Positions 17,820 to 26,736 of a DNA stretch of 34,679 bases are shown piece by piece (positions within the stretch are counted from its first letter, which is position 1; each line of letters begins with the position of its first letter). This DNA comes from Clostridia bacterium. Lineage in GTDB: Bacteria; Bacillota; Clostridia; Tissierellales; Dethiosulfatibacteraceae. The notes under the pieces are model-generated. The model was not told the origin of the DNA. It made no database searches and worked only from the letters and a program-made list of their open reading frames with translations. Both the position numbers and the translations under genes were made by a program. The DNA lies in contig JAABRS010000007.1 of NCBI GenBank assembly GCA_011390775.1, positions 1-34,679 on the forward strand, written 5' to 3'.

Positions 17820-19205
17820 ATGGAGTATATAAAAGAAGATAAACTAAAGGATGAGTGTGGTGTTATTGGAGTATATTCATCTAAGGATGAAATAGTATCA
17901 CAGCTGGCATACTATGGACTTTTTGCATTGCAGCATAGAGGGCAAGAGAGTGCTGGTATAGCTGTAAAATCCGGTGGAAAAATAAAATCTCACAAAAATA
18001 TGGGATTGGTTTCAGAAATTTTTGATGATGATATAATCAACGAACTTAAAGGTGGGATGGCTACAGGTCACGTTAGATATTCAACTACTGGAGATAGTCT
18101 TGTGGAGAATGCACAACCTCTAGTTGTTAAATATAAAAAAGGTAGTTTAGCTATATCACACAATGGAAATCTTACAAATGCAGAAGCCTTAAGAGACATG
18201 TTGGAAAATACAGGAGTAATATTTCAAACTTCAACAGATACAGAAGTAGTAGCAAATCTGCTTTCAAGGCATATAAATGGAGATATGATTAAGTCGGTAA
18301 AGAATGTTGTGGAAATAATAAAGGGAGCTTTTGCTTTCGTTATAATGACTGAAAAAGAACTAATAGGGATTAGAGACCAATTTGGACTTAGACCTTTATG
18401 TATTGGAAAAAGAAAAGATGGCTATCTATTAGCTTCAGAAAGTTGTGCAATTACAGCAATGGGAGGAAAATTTGTTAGAGATGTTGAGCCAGGAGAAATA
18501 GTAGTAATAAATGATGATGGTTTAAAAAGCATAAAAAGTAATAAATACGCGAACAGAAAATCATGTGTATTTGAATATATCTACTTTGCACGTCCGGATA
18601 GCACTATAGATGGAATAAACGTTTATGAATCAAGATTCAAAGCAGGAGAACAACTAGCTAAGGAATCTCCGGTAGAAGCAGACCTTGTATTTTCAGTTCC
18701 CGATTCAGGGACCCCTGCTGCAATTGGTTATGCACAGGCTTTAGGAATACAGTATGGACTAGGACTTATAAAAAACAGATATGCTAAGAGAACATTCATT
18801 CAACCAAATCAAGACTTGAGAGATGAGGGTGTAAAGATAAAATTAAGTGTACTTGAAAATATTGTAAAAGATAAGCGAGTTGTAATAGTTGATGACTCAA
18901 TTGTAAGAGGAACTACAAGTAAACGAATCGTTAAAATGGTAAGAGAAGCTGGAGCTAGAGAAGTTCATATAAGAGTTGCATCTCCACCGGTAAGCTATCC
19001 TTGTTATTTTGGAATAGATACTCCTTATCGAAGATATTTAATAGGTTCATATAAAAATAATGAAGAGATTACTGAATATATAGGTGCTGATAGTGTGAGA
19101 TATATTACAGAAAAAGGACTTTTAAAAGCTCTCGGACAGGAAGAAGGTTTTTGTCTTGCATGTCTAAACGGACAATATCCTATGGAGGTGCCAAATTTTG
19201 AGTGA
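17820..19205 (+). CDS. purF: Amidophosphoribosyltransferase (glutamine PRPP amidotransferase)
   Basis: First committed step: PRPP plus glutamine gives phosphoribosylamine. An N-terminal Ntn glutaminase domain has CGVIGVYS, LQHRGQESAGIA and HVRYSTTG. The C-terminal phosphoribosyltransferase domain has the PRPP loop VVIVDDSIVRGTTSKR. Four Cys in KSCVFEY, YPCYFG and FCLAC match the [4Fe-4S] ligands of the B. subtilis-type enzyme, so this is probably the oxygen-sensitive form with a cleaved propeptide. I chose the ATG at 17820, with GGAGG 11 bases upstream, over the track ATG at 17802, which has a poor RBS. It gives a 12-residue propeptide before the catalytic Cys, close to the 11 in B. subtilis. 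Confidence 0.94.
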   Translation: MEYIKEDKLKDECGVIGVYSSKDEIVSQLAYYGLFALQHRGQESAGIAVKSGGKIKSHKNMGLVSEIFDDDIINELKGGMATGHVRYSTTGDSLVENAQPLVVKYKKGSLAISHNGNLTNAEALRDMLENTGVIFQTSTDTEVVANLLSRHINGDMIKSVKNVVEIIKGAFAFVIMTEKELIGIRDQFGLRPLCIGKRKDGYLLASESCAITAMGGKFVRDVEPGEIVVINDDGLKSIKSNKYANRKSCVFEYIYFARPDSTIDGINVYESRFKAGEQLAKESPVEADLVFSVPDSGTPAAIGYAQALGIQYGLGLIKNRYAKRTFIQPNQDLRDEGVKIKLSVLENIVKDKRVVIVDDSIVRGTTSKRIVKMVREAGAREVHIRVASPPVSYPCYFGIDTPYRRYLIGSYKNNEEITEYIGADSVRYITEKGLLKALGQEEGFCLACLNGQYPMEVPNFE

Positions 19206-20244
19206 TAAGGGAAAATTAACTTATAAAAGTTCAGGAGTGGATATAGAAGCAGGTTACAAATCTGTAGATATGATTAAAAAACATGTTAAAAGCACTTTTA
19301 CAGAAGGTGTTTTATCTGATATAGGTGGATTTGGCGGTCTCTTTTCTTTAGGAAAAGAAAAGATGGAAGAGCCGGTGCTCGTTTCAGGAACTGATGGAGT
19401 TGGAACTAAACTCATGATAGCTTTTAAAGCAGATAAGCACGATACTATAGGTCAGGATGCTGTAGCTATGTGTGTAAATGATGTAGTATGTCAGGGAGCT
19501 AAACCTTTGTTTTTTTTAGATTATGTAGCTACAGGAAAAGTAAAACCGGAAAAAATCAGTAGCATTGTAAAAGGAATTGCAGATGGTTGCAAGATATCAA
19601 ATGCTGCTTTAATAGGTGGAGAAACAGCTGAAATGCCCGGGTTATATTCAGAGGGAGAATACGATATAGCTGGATTTTGTGTTGGAATAGTTGATAAAAA
19701 AGATATCATTACAGGAGAAAACATCACTAAGGGGGATATATTAATAGGTATACCTTCCAGTGGGCTTCACAGTAATGGTTATTCTCTAGTAAGAAAGCTT
19801 TTTTTCGAAATTAAAAAATGGGATATAGATAAATATATTTCTCAACTAGGATGCACATTAGGAGAAGAACTTCTTAAACCAACTGAAATTTACGTAAGAG
19901 TAGTATTAAAAGTTTTGGAAAAATATAAAGTCAAAGGTATTTCTCATATTACCGGGGGAGGTTTCTACGAAAATATTCCGAGAATGCTTCCTGAAAGTTT
20001 ATCAGCAAAGATTATCTTAAACAATATAAAGAAATTACCTATATTTGAATTAATTCAAAATGAAGGAAATATAGAAGATAAAGAAATGTATTCAACTTTC
20101 AACATGGGTATAGGAATGGTTATGGCTGTTGATAGTAAAAATAAAGATGGTATTATGGAAATAATTAAAAATGAAGGGTATCATCCTGTAATTCTAGGAG
20201 AAGTAACTAAAAATAATAAAAAGGTTGAATTATGGAAAAAGTAA
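19198..20244 (+). CDS. purM: Phosphoribosylformylglycinamidine cyclo-ligase (AIR synthase)
   Basis: ATP-dependent ring closure of FGAM to AIR. The 348-aa protein has the family opening YKSSGVDIEAGYKSVDMIK, the GTDGVGTKL motif, IGGETAEMPGLYSEGEYDIAGF and GIPSSGLHSNGYSL. The start is TTG, supported by GGAGGTG 7 bases upstream and by the normal family N-terminus. It overlaps the end of purF by 8 bases and purN by 13 bases, so translation of purF, purM and purN is probably coupled. Confidence 0.95.
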   Translation: MSDKGKLTYKSSGVDIEAGYKSVDMIKKHVKSTFTEGVLSDIGGFGGLFSLGKEKMEEPVLVSGTDGVGTKLMIAFKADKHDTIGQDAVAMCVNDVVCQGAKPLFFLDYVATGKVKPEKISSIVKGIADGCKISNAALIGGETAEMPGLYSEGEYDIAGFCVGIVDKKDIITGENITKGDILIGIPSSGLHSNGYSLVRKLFFEIKKWDIDKYISQLGCTLGEELLKPTEIYVRVVLKVLEKYKVKGISHITGGGFYENIPRMLPESLSAKIILNNIKKLPIFELIQNEGNIEDKEMYSTFNMGIGMVMAVDSKNKDGIMEIIKNEGYHPVILGEVTKNNKKVELWKK

Positions 20245-20852
20245 AAATAGCTGTCTTAATATCAGGATCTGGAACTAATCTACAGGCAGTAATCGATAGT
20301 ATTAATAAAAAAGAAATAAATGGTGAGATAAAATTAGTTATATCAAATAGACAAAATGCTTTTGGATTAAAAAGAGCTGAAGAAGAAAACATAAAAAATA
20401 TTTTCGTTGATCCTAGAAATTTAAATGATGAAAATTATGATAAAAAATTGATTTTTGAATTAGAAAAAGAAAGCATAGATTTAATTATATTAGCAGGATA
20501 TTTAAAAATACTTACAAAAAATATAATTAAAGAATATAAAAATAAAATTATGAACATCCATCCATCACTAATACCATGTTTTTCTGGTAAAAAATATTAT
20601 GGAATTAAAGTGCATGAGGAAGCTATAAAATATGGTGTCAAGATATCTGGTGCTACCACTCATTTTGTGGATGAAGAACCTGACGGAGGTCCAATAATTA
20701 TTCAGGAAATGGTGAAAGTTGATTATGATGATACAGCAGAATCACTTCAAAAGAAAGTTTTAAAAATAGAACATAAAATACTTCCTGAAAGCATTAAATT
20801 GTTTTGTGAAGGTAAATTAGAGGTTATAGGAAGAAAAGTAAAAATAAAATAG
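20232..20852 (+). CDS. purN: Phosphoribosylglycinamide formyltransferase
   Basis: Transfers a formyl group from 10-formyl-tetrahydrofolate to GAR, giving FGAR. The 206-aa protein has [17 protein letters not shown] at the N-terminus, the catalytic Asn-His in [13 protein letters not shown], and the catalytic Asp region [17 protein letters not shown]. Length and motifs are normal for PurN. The ATG lies inside purM, 13 bases before its stop. There is no folate-independent PurT in the window. Confidence 0.95.
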   Translation: MEKVKIAVLISGSGTNLQAVIDSINKKEINGEIKLVISNRQNAFGLKRAEEENIKNIFVDPRNLNDENYDKKLIFELEKESIDLIILAGYLKILTKNIIKEYKNKIMNIHPSLIPCFSGKKYYGIKVHEEAIKYGVKISGATTHFVDEEPDGGPIIIQEMVKVDYDDTAESLQKKVLKIEHKILPESIKLFCEGKLEVIGRKVKIK

Positions 20853-20863
20853 TAGGAGGCTTT

Positions 20864-22414
20864 ATGAGAGCATTAATAAGCGTGTCAGATAAAAATGGAA
20901 TAGTAGAATTAGCAAAGAATTTAGATAAATTAAAAGTTGAAATAATTTCTACTGGAGGAACTGCAAAAAAATTAAGAGATAATGGAATTAGGGTAAAAGA
21001 TGTATCAGAAATTACAGGTTTCCCAGAATGTTTAAATGGTAGAGTTAAAACACTACATCCTAAAATTCACGGTGGTTTATTAGCATTAAGAGATAATAGT
21101 GACCATATGGATGAAATTTCAAAATTAAATATTGAACCTATTGATATAGTGGTTGTAAACTTATATCCTTTTAAAGAGACAATCTTAAAAGAAAATGTAA
21201 CCAGAGAAGAAGCAATTGAAAATATAGATATTGGTGGTCCTACTATGCTTAGGTCAGCTGCAAAAAATTATAAAAGTGTTTCTGTTGTGGTTGATCCTAA
21301 TGACTATGAAGTTTTAATTAAAGAACTTGAAGGTAAGGGCATTGTAAGTGAAGAAACTAATTTATATTTAGCTTCTAAAGTATTTCAATATACAGCTCAC
21401 TACGATTCATTAATATTTGATTATTTAAAAAAGGAAAATAATAGCGATATATTTCCAAAGTATCTTACACTAACTTATGAAAAACTAGAGGATATGAGAT
21501 ATGGTGAAAATCCACACCAAAAAGGATCCTTTTATAAAGAAGTATCAAAAGACACCGGTAATTTAACTGAGGCTCTTCAACTACATGGAAAATCTTTATC
21601 TTTTAATAACATCAACGATACAAACGGAGCCTTAGAACTGATTAAAGAATTTGATGAACCTACTGTTGTGGGATGTAAGCATGCTAATCCCTGTGGTGTA
21701 GGAAGCGGTGAAAACTTGCTTACTGCTTATAAAAAAGCCTACGAAGCTGATCCGATTTCTATATTTGGAGGCATAATAGTTGCAAATAGAAAAATAGATG
21801 AAAAAGTTGCAGAGGAGATAAATAAAATATTTATAGAAATAGTTGTTGCTCCTGATTATACATCTAAAGCTTTAGAAATACTTAAAGAAAAGAAAAATAT
21901 AAGAATTCTAAAATTGAAAGATTTAAATAAAGTAAGTGAAAGTTCTTATGATTTGAAAAAAGTTTTAGGTGGATTGTTAATACAAGATAAGGATACTCAA
22001 TTATTTAAAGATAATAAATATGAAGTAGTAACAAATAGAAAACCTACAAAAGCAGAAATACAGGATATGATTTTTGCATGGAAAATAGTAAAATATGCTA
22101 AGTCAAATGGTATTGCAATAGCAAAAAACAAACAATCAGTTGGTATAGGTCCAGGACAGGTTAGCAGAATTTGGTCATGTAAACAAGCAATAGATCATGC
22201 TGAAGAACATTTAGGAAAAGAAATATTAATTGATTCAGTAATGGCTTCGGATGCTTTCTTCCCATTTGCCGACAGTATTGAAGCTGCAAAAGAAGCAGGT
22301 ATAAAAGCTATAATTCAACCTGGAGGATCAATTAGAGATGAAGAAGTTATAAAAGCCTGTAATGAAGCAGATATTGCTATGATCTTTACTGGAATGAGAC
22401 ATTTTAAGCATTAA
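20864..22414 (+). CDS. purH: Bifunctional AICAR formyltransferase / IMP cyclohydrolase
   Basis: Catalyses the last two steps to IMP. The 516-aa protein starts with an MGS-like IMP cyclohydrolase domain ([50 protein letters not shown]). The formyltransferase domain follows, with [13 protein letters not shown], the KHANPCGVG catalytic motif, [19 protein letters not shown] and [11 protein letters not shown]. It ends FTGMRHFKH, as is normal. The ATG is preceded by TAGGAGGCTTT and lies 11 bases after purN. All active-site motifs are intact. Confidence 0.96.
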   Translation: MRALISVSDKNGIVELAKNLDKLKVEIISTGGTAKKLRDNGIRVKDVSEITGFPECLNGRVKTLHPKIHGGLLALRDNSDHMDEISKLNIEPIDIVVVNLYPFKETILKENVTREEAIENIDIGGPTMLRSAAKNYKSVSVVVDPNDYEVLIKELEGKGIVSEETNLYLASKVFQYTAHYDSLIFDYLKKENNSDIFPKYLTLTYEKLEDMRYGENPHQKGSFYKEVSKDTGNLTEALQLHGKSLSFNNINDTNGALELIKEFDEPTVVGCKHANPCGVGSGENLLTAYKKAYEADPISIFGGIIVANRKIDEKVAEEINKIFIEIVVAPDYTSKALEILKEKKNIRILKLKDLNKVSESSYDLKKVLGGLLIQDKDTQLFKDNKYEVVTNRKPTKAEIQDMIFAWKIVKYAKSNGIAIAKNKQSVGIGPGQVSRIWSCKQAIDHAEEHLGKEILIDSVMASDAFFPFADSIEAAKEAGIKAIIQPGGSIRDEEVIKACNEADIAMIFTGMRHFKH

Positions 22415-22429
22415 TGAAAGGGTGATAAA

Positions 22430-23683
22430 ATGAAAGTATTAGTAGTAGGATCCGGTGGACGTGAACATGTTTTATGTTGGAAGTTAGAACAAAGTTCAAA
22501 AGTATCAAAACTTTACTGCCTACCTGGCAATGGAGGAATAGAATCTGCAGCTGAATGTATTGATATAAAATCAGATGACATTAATGGAATAGTTAAGTTT
22601 TCAATTGAAAAAGAAATAAATTTAGCTATAATTGGTCCGGAGGCACCTTTAGTAGAAGGTTTAGCTGACAAGTTAATAGAAAATAATATAAAGGTATTTG
22701 GACCGGAAAAATCTGGGGCTAAGCTTGAAGGTAGTAAGATATATTCTAAAGAATTTATGGAAAAATACGATATACCAACAGCAAAGTACAAAAAATTCAC
22801 TAATTCTGATAAAGCTAAAGAAGCATTAAAAGACTTCAAACCTCCATATGTAGTAAAAGCAGATGGGTTAGCTGCAGGCAAGGGAGTATTAATATGTGAA
22901 AACAAAACAGAAGGTATAAGAGCTATTGAAAAAATCATGGAAGACAAAAACTTTGGCGGTGCTGGAGAAAAAATAATAATAGAAGAATTTTTAGATGGTA
23001 TTGAAGGCTCTCTTTTATGTCTAGTAAGTAAAAATAAAATAATTCCTTTAGAAAGTGCTAGGGATTATAAAAAAGCTCTTGATGAAGATTTAGGTCTGAA
23101 CACAGGAGGTATGGGATGTTTTTCACCTAACCCACTTTTTAATGATGAATTAAAAATATACTTAAGAAATGAAGTTATTTCTAAAATAGAAGATGGATTA
23201 AATCAAGAAAAAATAATTTTTACAGGAATTTTATTTATTGGTATTATGATAAAAAATAATAAAGCTAAGGTACTTGAATTCAACGTAAGATTTGGAGATC
23301 CTGAGTCACAAGTAGTTATACCTAGATTAGAGAATGATTTATATGAAGTTATTCAAAAAACTATTGAAGGAACTATAGAAGAAAAAGATTTAAAATGGAC
23401 GGATAAAAAAGCGGTTACGGTAATATTAGCTTCAGGAGGATATCCTGTAAAATACCAAAAAGAGAAGATTATTAACGGACTTGAAAATATTGAAGATGAT
23501 GTAATAGTATTTCATAGTGGTACAAAAAAAATCAATGGAAATTACCTAACAAATGGAGGAAGAGTATTAGCTGTCACTGTATTAGCTGAATCTCTTGAAA
23601 AAGCTAGGAAAAAAGTTTATAATAATATCAAAGGTATTGAGTTTGATAACATGCAGTATAGAAAAGATATAGCCAAACTTTAA
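22430..23683 (+). CDS. purD: Phosphoribosylamine-glycine ligase (GAR synthetase)
   Basis: ATP-grasp ligase that joins glycine to phosphoribosylamine, the second step of the pathway. The 417-aa protein has the N-terminal VLVVGSGGREHVLCWKL, IGPEAPLVEGLAD, the ATP-binding loop KADGLAAGKGVLI, LNTGGMGCFSPNP and VLEFNVRFGDPESQVVIPRL. The ATG is preceded by GAAAGGGTGATAAA and lies 15 bases after purH. It is the last pur gene, and its stop codon lies in the loop of a hairpin that probably ends the operon. The encoded C-terminus is therefore constrained by RNA structure. Confidence 0.96.
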   Translation: MKVLVVGSGGREHVLCWKLEQSSKVSKLYCLPGNGGIESAAECIDIKSDDINGIVKFSIEKEINLAIIGPEAPLVEGLADKLIENNIKVFGPEKSGAKLEGSKIYSKEFMEKYDIPTAKYKKFTNSDKAKEALKDFKPPYVVKADGLAAGKGVLICENKTEGIRAIEKIMEDKNFGGAGEKIIIEEFLDGIEGSLLCLVSKNKIIPLESARDYKKALDEDLGLNTGGMGCFSPNPLFNDELKIYLRNEVISKIEDGLNQEKIIFTGILFIGIMIKNNKAKVLEFNVRFGDPESQVVIPRLENDLYEVIQKTIEGTIEEKDLKWTDKKAVTVILASGGYPVKYQKEKIINGLENIEDDVIVFHSGTKKINGNYLTNGGRVLAVTVLAESLEKARKKVYNNIKGIEFDNMQYRKDIAKL

Positions 23684-23702
23684 GTTTGGCTATAATGTTT
23701 TG
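23668..23702 (+). terminator. Hairpin overlapping the purD stop, likely pur operon terminator
   Basis: TATAGCCAAAC (23668-23678) pairs with GTTTGGCTATA (23684-23694). The purD TAA (23681-23683) lies in the five-base loop. The flank is ATGTTTT, a weak T tract, so termination may be partial. The next gene starts 15 bases further on and shows no clear promoter of its own. Confidence 0.6.
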
Positions 23703-23716
23703 ACATTGAGGATATA

Positions 23717-24367
23717 ATGAAAAAAGAAACGAAAAAACTAATAAAAAAAGTAATATTCCTTTCCCCATTATTAATGATATTAAGTATATTAATCTTAAAT
23801 TTTTATATTGAATATAGGACACAACCTTATCTTTACGATAATGTTGATAGTATACCTCAAAATGAAGTAGGATTATTATTGGGAACCTCAAAATATTCAC
23901 CTTATGGTGGAGAAAATTTATTTTATAAATATAGGATTGAGGCAGCAGTTGAGTTATATGAAAATGATAAGATAAATTATATAATTGTAAGTGGTGATAA
24001 TAGCACAAAGGAATACAATGAACCTGTAAACATGATGAATGATTTGATTGAGAAAGGAGTGAAAAAAGAAGATATATTTTTAGATTTTGCAGGTTTTAGA
24101 ACATTAGACTCAGTTGTAAGAAGCAAGGAAGTTTTCAACGAGAATAAAATTACTATTATATCCCAAGAATTTCACAACGAGAGAGCAATTTTTATTGCTA
24201 TGTCAAGAGATATAGAAGCAATTGGATACAATGCTAAAGATGTTAGTTTTAAATATGGATTTAAAACTCAATTAAGAGAATATTTAGCAAGAGTAAAAAT
24301 GATTATTGATATTGCTGTTAACAAACAACCTAAATTTTTAGGCGAAAAAATACTGATAATTAAATAA
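23717..24367 (+). CDS. SanA/YdcF-like DUF218 membrane protein
   Basis: A 216-aa protein with one N-terminal membrane segment (VIFLSPLLMILSILILNFYI, about residues 13-32), then a DUF218 domain facing outward. Domain landmarks are EVGLLLGTSKYSPYGGENLFYKYRIEAAVELY, IIVSGDNSTKEYNEP, DFAGFRTLDSVVRSKEVF and ISQEFHNERAIFIA. This is the SanA (vancomycin-exclusion) branch, linked to envelope integrity in enterobacteria; the biochemical activity is unknown. The ATG follows TGAGGATATA. It lies directly after the purD hairpin and 17 bases before the NYN gene, so it may be reached by read-through from pur or by a promoter I cannot see. Confidence 0.85.
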   Translation: MKKETKKLIKKVIFLSPLLMILSILILNFYIEYRTQPYLYDNVDSIPQNEVGLLLGTSKYSPYGGENLFYKYRIEAAVELYENDKINYIIVSGDNSTKEYNEPVNMMNDLIEKGVKKEDIFLDFAGFRTLDSVVRSKEVFNENKITIISQEFHNERAIFIAMSRDIEAIGYNAKDVSFKYGFKTQLREYLARVKMIIDIAVNKQPKFLGEKILIIK

Positions 24368-24384
24368 AATTGAAAGGATAAATC

Positions 24385-25161
24385 ATGAGCGAATTACAAG
24401 ATTTAAGGTTAGCGGTATTAATTGATGCAGATAATGTGCCTTATGGAGATGTTGGAGCTATGATGGAAGAAATAGCACTCTATGGAACAGCAACAATAAA
24501 AAGAATATATGGCGATTGGACTAGACCAAACCTCTCCGGATGGAAAAAGAATTTACTTGATAATGCTATAACCCCAATACAGCAGTATAGTTATACATTT
24601 GGTAAAAATTCAACTGATTCTGCAATGATTATAGATGCAATGGATATTTTATATTCAGGAAAAGTAGATGGCTTTTGCTTAGTTTCAAGTGATAGTGATT
24701 TTACTAGATTAGCAATAAGACTTAGAGAAGCTGGAATGAAAGTTTTTGGTATTGGAGAGAAAAAAACACCAAGTCCTTTTATTGTAGCTTGCGATAAATT
24801 TATTTATTTTGAAATATTAGGACCTTCAAATAACAAAAAAGAAGAAAAATCAAAGTCAAAGAAGAATGGTAACTATACTTCAAAAGGTGCTAAATCTTAC
24901 ACCAAAGTACCAAAAGATGTAATTAAATTAATTTCTGTCACAGTTGATAATTTAGCAGATGACAATGGATGGGCATTCTTAGGAGAAGTAGGGAGTTTGC
25001 TTTCTAAGAAAAGACCTGATTTCGATCCAAGAAATTACGGTTTTAAAAAATTAACACCTTTAGTTAAGTATTTGAAGGAGTTCGAAATAGACGAAAGAGA
25101 TACAAATAATCCTTATGTAAAACACAATTATATAAGAAATAAAAGTACAAATAGTAAATAG
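24385..25161 (+). CDS. NYN domain-LOTUS (OST-HTH) protein
   Basis: A 258-aa cytosolic protein. Residues 8-145 form a NYN/PIN-like nuclease domain with the acidic residues of the family: LAVLIDADNVPYGD, YGDWTRPN, NSTDSAMIIDAMD and LVSSDSDFTRLAIRLREAGM, then VFGIG. A Lys/Ser-rich linker (about 148-175) leads to a C-terminal LOTUS/OST-HTH domain (VPKDVIKLISVTVDNLADDNGWAFLGEVGSLL; LTPLVKYLKEFEI). In known families NYN domains are metal-dependent RNases and LOTUS domains bind RNA. A role in RNA turnover is therefore inferred, and no target is evident. The ATG follows GAAAGGATAAATC, 17 bases after the SanA-like gene. Confidence 0.88.
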   Translation: MSELQDLRLAVLIDADNVPYGDVGAMMEEIALYGTATIKRIYGDWTRPNLSGWKKNLLDNAITPIQQYSYTFGKNSTDSAMIIDAMDILYSGKVDGFCLVSSDSDFTRLAIRLREAGMKVFGIGEKKTPSPFIVACDKFIYFEILGPSNNKKEEKSKSKKNGNYTSKGAKSYTKVPKDVIKLISVTVDNLADDNGWAFLGEVGSLLSKKRPDFDPRNYGFKKLTPLVKYLKEFEIDERDTNNPYVKHNYIRNKSTNSK

Positions 25162-25184
25162 ATGGAAAAATAAATAAAAATATT

Positions 25185-25224
25185 ATGACATCAAATATAT
25201 AATTATATGCTTGATGTCATTTTT
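25185..25224. terminator. Bidirectional terminator between NYN and aldehyde dehydrogenase genes
   Basis: ATGACATCAA (25185-25194) pairs with TTGATGTCAT (25211-25220) around a 16-base AT-rich loop. TTTTTC follows on the plus strand, and the minus strand is T-rich on the other side. It serves the convergent gene pair. Confidence 0.7.
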
Positions 25225-25260
25225 CATGATAGTAATCTTAGAGATAATGTTGTAAGCAAT

Positions 25261-26625
25261 CTACTTCATTATTTTCTTTATAAAATTCAATTTTCCCTTA
25301 TAAGGTGGATAAATGTATCTAATATCAAAACGTGTTGATTTTTTCATCATGCTTTTTTTGTGTGAAAAGGTTATAAAACTTTCTTCACCGTGATATGATC
25401 CTATTCCAGAATTCCCAGTACCTCCAAATGGAAGCCTTGGAGAAGATACATGAGATATAGTATCGTTAATGCATCCGCCACCGAAAGGTATTTCATCTTC
25501 TATTTTTTTTTGAAGATATTTATCTTCTGTAAATAAATATAAGGATAAAGGTCTTGGTCTATCTTTTACAGTATTTATAACATCTTTGATATCATTATAG
25601 GTTAGAACAGGCAAGATAGGTCCAAAAATTTCCCTCTTCATTACATCATCATCCCATGTTATGTCTGTAAGGATTGTAGGAGATATTTTTAATTTTTCTT
25701 CAATTTTTTCTCCACCAAAATACAGTTTATTTTCATCTATTAATCCAGACAGTCTTCTAAATTCTTTTGAGTTTATTATTTTTCCGTAATCCGGGCTTTT
25801 CAAAGGATCATCACCGTAAAAGTTAATAATTTCTATTTTTAGATTTTTTATTAATTCATCTTTTACATCTTCGTGGACGTAGAGATAGTCTGGGGCTATA
25901 CAGGTTTGTCCTGAATTGTAAAATTTTCCCCAAGCTATACGAGCAGCTGTTTTTTTGATATCTGCATCTTTATGTACAATTGTAGGACTTTTTCCGCCAA
26001 GTTCTAAAGTAACAGGAGTTAGGTTTTTTGAAGCTGCTTCCATTACTATCTTTCCAACTGGGACACTTCCAGTAAAAAATATGTAATCAAAATCTGAATG
26101 TATAAGCTCCGATACAGCCTTTCTATTTCCAGTCACTACAGATACATGTTCTTCTATAAATACTTCTGATATTATTTCTTTCAATATTTTTACAGTCTCA
26201 GGAGTTTTATCCGAAGGTTTTAATACACAAGTATTTCCGGCTGCTACAGCTCCTATTAAAGGTTCCATAATCAGCTGAAAAGGATAATTAAATGGTCCAA
26301 TTATTAGAACTGTACCATGAGGTTCATATTTAAAATAGCTTCTAGATATAGGCATAAATATAGGACGGCGGACCTTTTTTTCTTTTGCCCAACTTCTAAT
26401 ATTTTTAAGCGTAAAACCTATACTTTCCAAAACAAAACCAACTTCAGAAGTGTAGGCTTTAAAATTTGATTTGCCTAAATCCTTACCTAAAGCTTTTATT
26501 ATATTCTCTTCTTTTTCCTTAATAACTTCCTTTAATTTTAACAGATGTAGTATCCTAAAGGATACATCCTTTGTTTTATTTGTATAAAAAAATTCTTTTT
26601 GCTTTTCGATTTTTTTCTGTATCAT
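25261..26625 (-). CDS. NAD(P)-dependent aldehyde dehydrogenase, class 3-like
   Basis: Oxidises an aldehyde to the acid. The 454-aa length and lack of an N-terminal extension fit the class 3/fatty-aldehyde (YwdH/AldH-like) group. Motifs: GPFNYPFQLIMEPLIGAVAAGN, KPSDKTPE, FTGSVPVGKIVMEAA, the general-base Glu in TLELGGKSPTIV, the catalytic Cys in NSGQTCIAPDYLYV, and EIFGPILPV. The C-terminal GGGCINDT and LPFGGTGNSGIGSYHG are also typical, and HG-SFITFSHKK ends the fold. The ATG has an AAGGTGATAT site upstream. It appears to have its own promoter downstream of the BaeRF gene. Substrate unknown. Confidence 0.92.
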   Translation of the reverse strand: MIQKKIEKQKEFFYTNKTKDVSFRILHLLKLKEVIKEKEENIIKALGKDLGKSNFKAYTSEVGFVLESIGFTLKNIRSWAKEKKVRRPIFMPISRSYFKYEPHGTVLIIGPFNYPFQLIMEPLIGAVAAGNTCVLKPSDKTPETVKILKEIISEVFIEEHVSVVTGNRKAVSELIHSDFDYIFFTGSVPVGKIVMEAASKNLTPVTLELGGKSPTIVHKDADIKKTAARIAWGKFYNSGQTCIAPDYLYVHEDVKDELIKNLKIEIINFYGDDPLKSPDYGKIINSKEFRRLSGLIDENKLYFGGEKIEEKLKISPTILTDITWDDDVMKREIFGPILPVLTYNDIKDVINTVKDRPRPLSLYLFTEDKYLQKKIEDEIPFGGGCINDTISHVSSPRLPFGGTGNSGIGSYHGEESFITFSHKKSMMKKSTRFDIRYIYPPYKGKLNFIKKIMK

Positions 26626-26658
26626 TATATCACCTTATTTATTTTATAATCTACTAAT

Positions 26659-26688
26659 ATTGTAAATGAATTAAAATTTTATAATCAA
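26659..26688 (-). promoter_or_regulatory. Possible promoter for the aldehyde dehydrogenase gene
   Basis: On the minus strand TTGATT (26688-26683) and TACAAT (26664-26659) are 18 bases apart, about 33 bases before the start codon. The region is AT-rich, so confidence is limited. Confidence 0.35.
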
Positions 26689-26695
26689 ATTATAA

Positions 26696-26719
26696 GGGGA
26701 TATGAATATTCATATCCCC
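26696..26719 (-). terminator. Hairpin downstream of the BaeRF3 gene
   Basis: GGGGATATGAAT (26696-26707) is directly followed by its reverse complement ATTCATATCCCC, a 10-bp stem with an ATAT loop. On the minus strand an AT-rich but broken T tract follows. Its position just after the minus-strand stop at 26737 makes it the likely terminator. Confidence 0.55.
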
Positions 26720-26736
26720 AATTATTTAACTTTAAT

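Noticed and set aside
22513-22947. 144-aa minus-strand ORF opposite purD
   Set aside because: Antisense shadow of a well-supported gene, with no ribosome binding site or domain.
23691-23704. TATAAT and TTGACA near 23691-23704 as a promoter for the SanA-like gene
   Set aside because: They are in the wrong order and spacing: the TATAAT belongs to the purD hairpin and has no -35 at 17 bases upstream, and no -10 lies 17 bases after TTGACA before the start codon.
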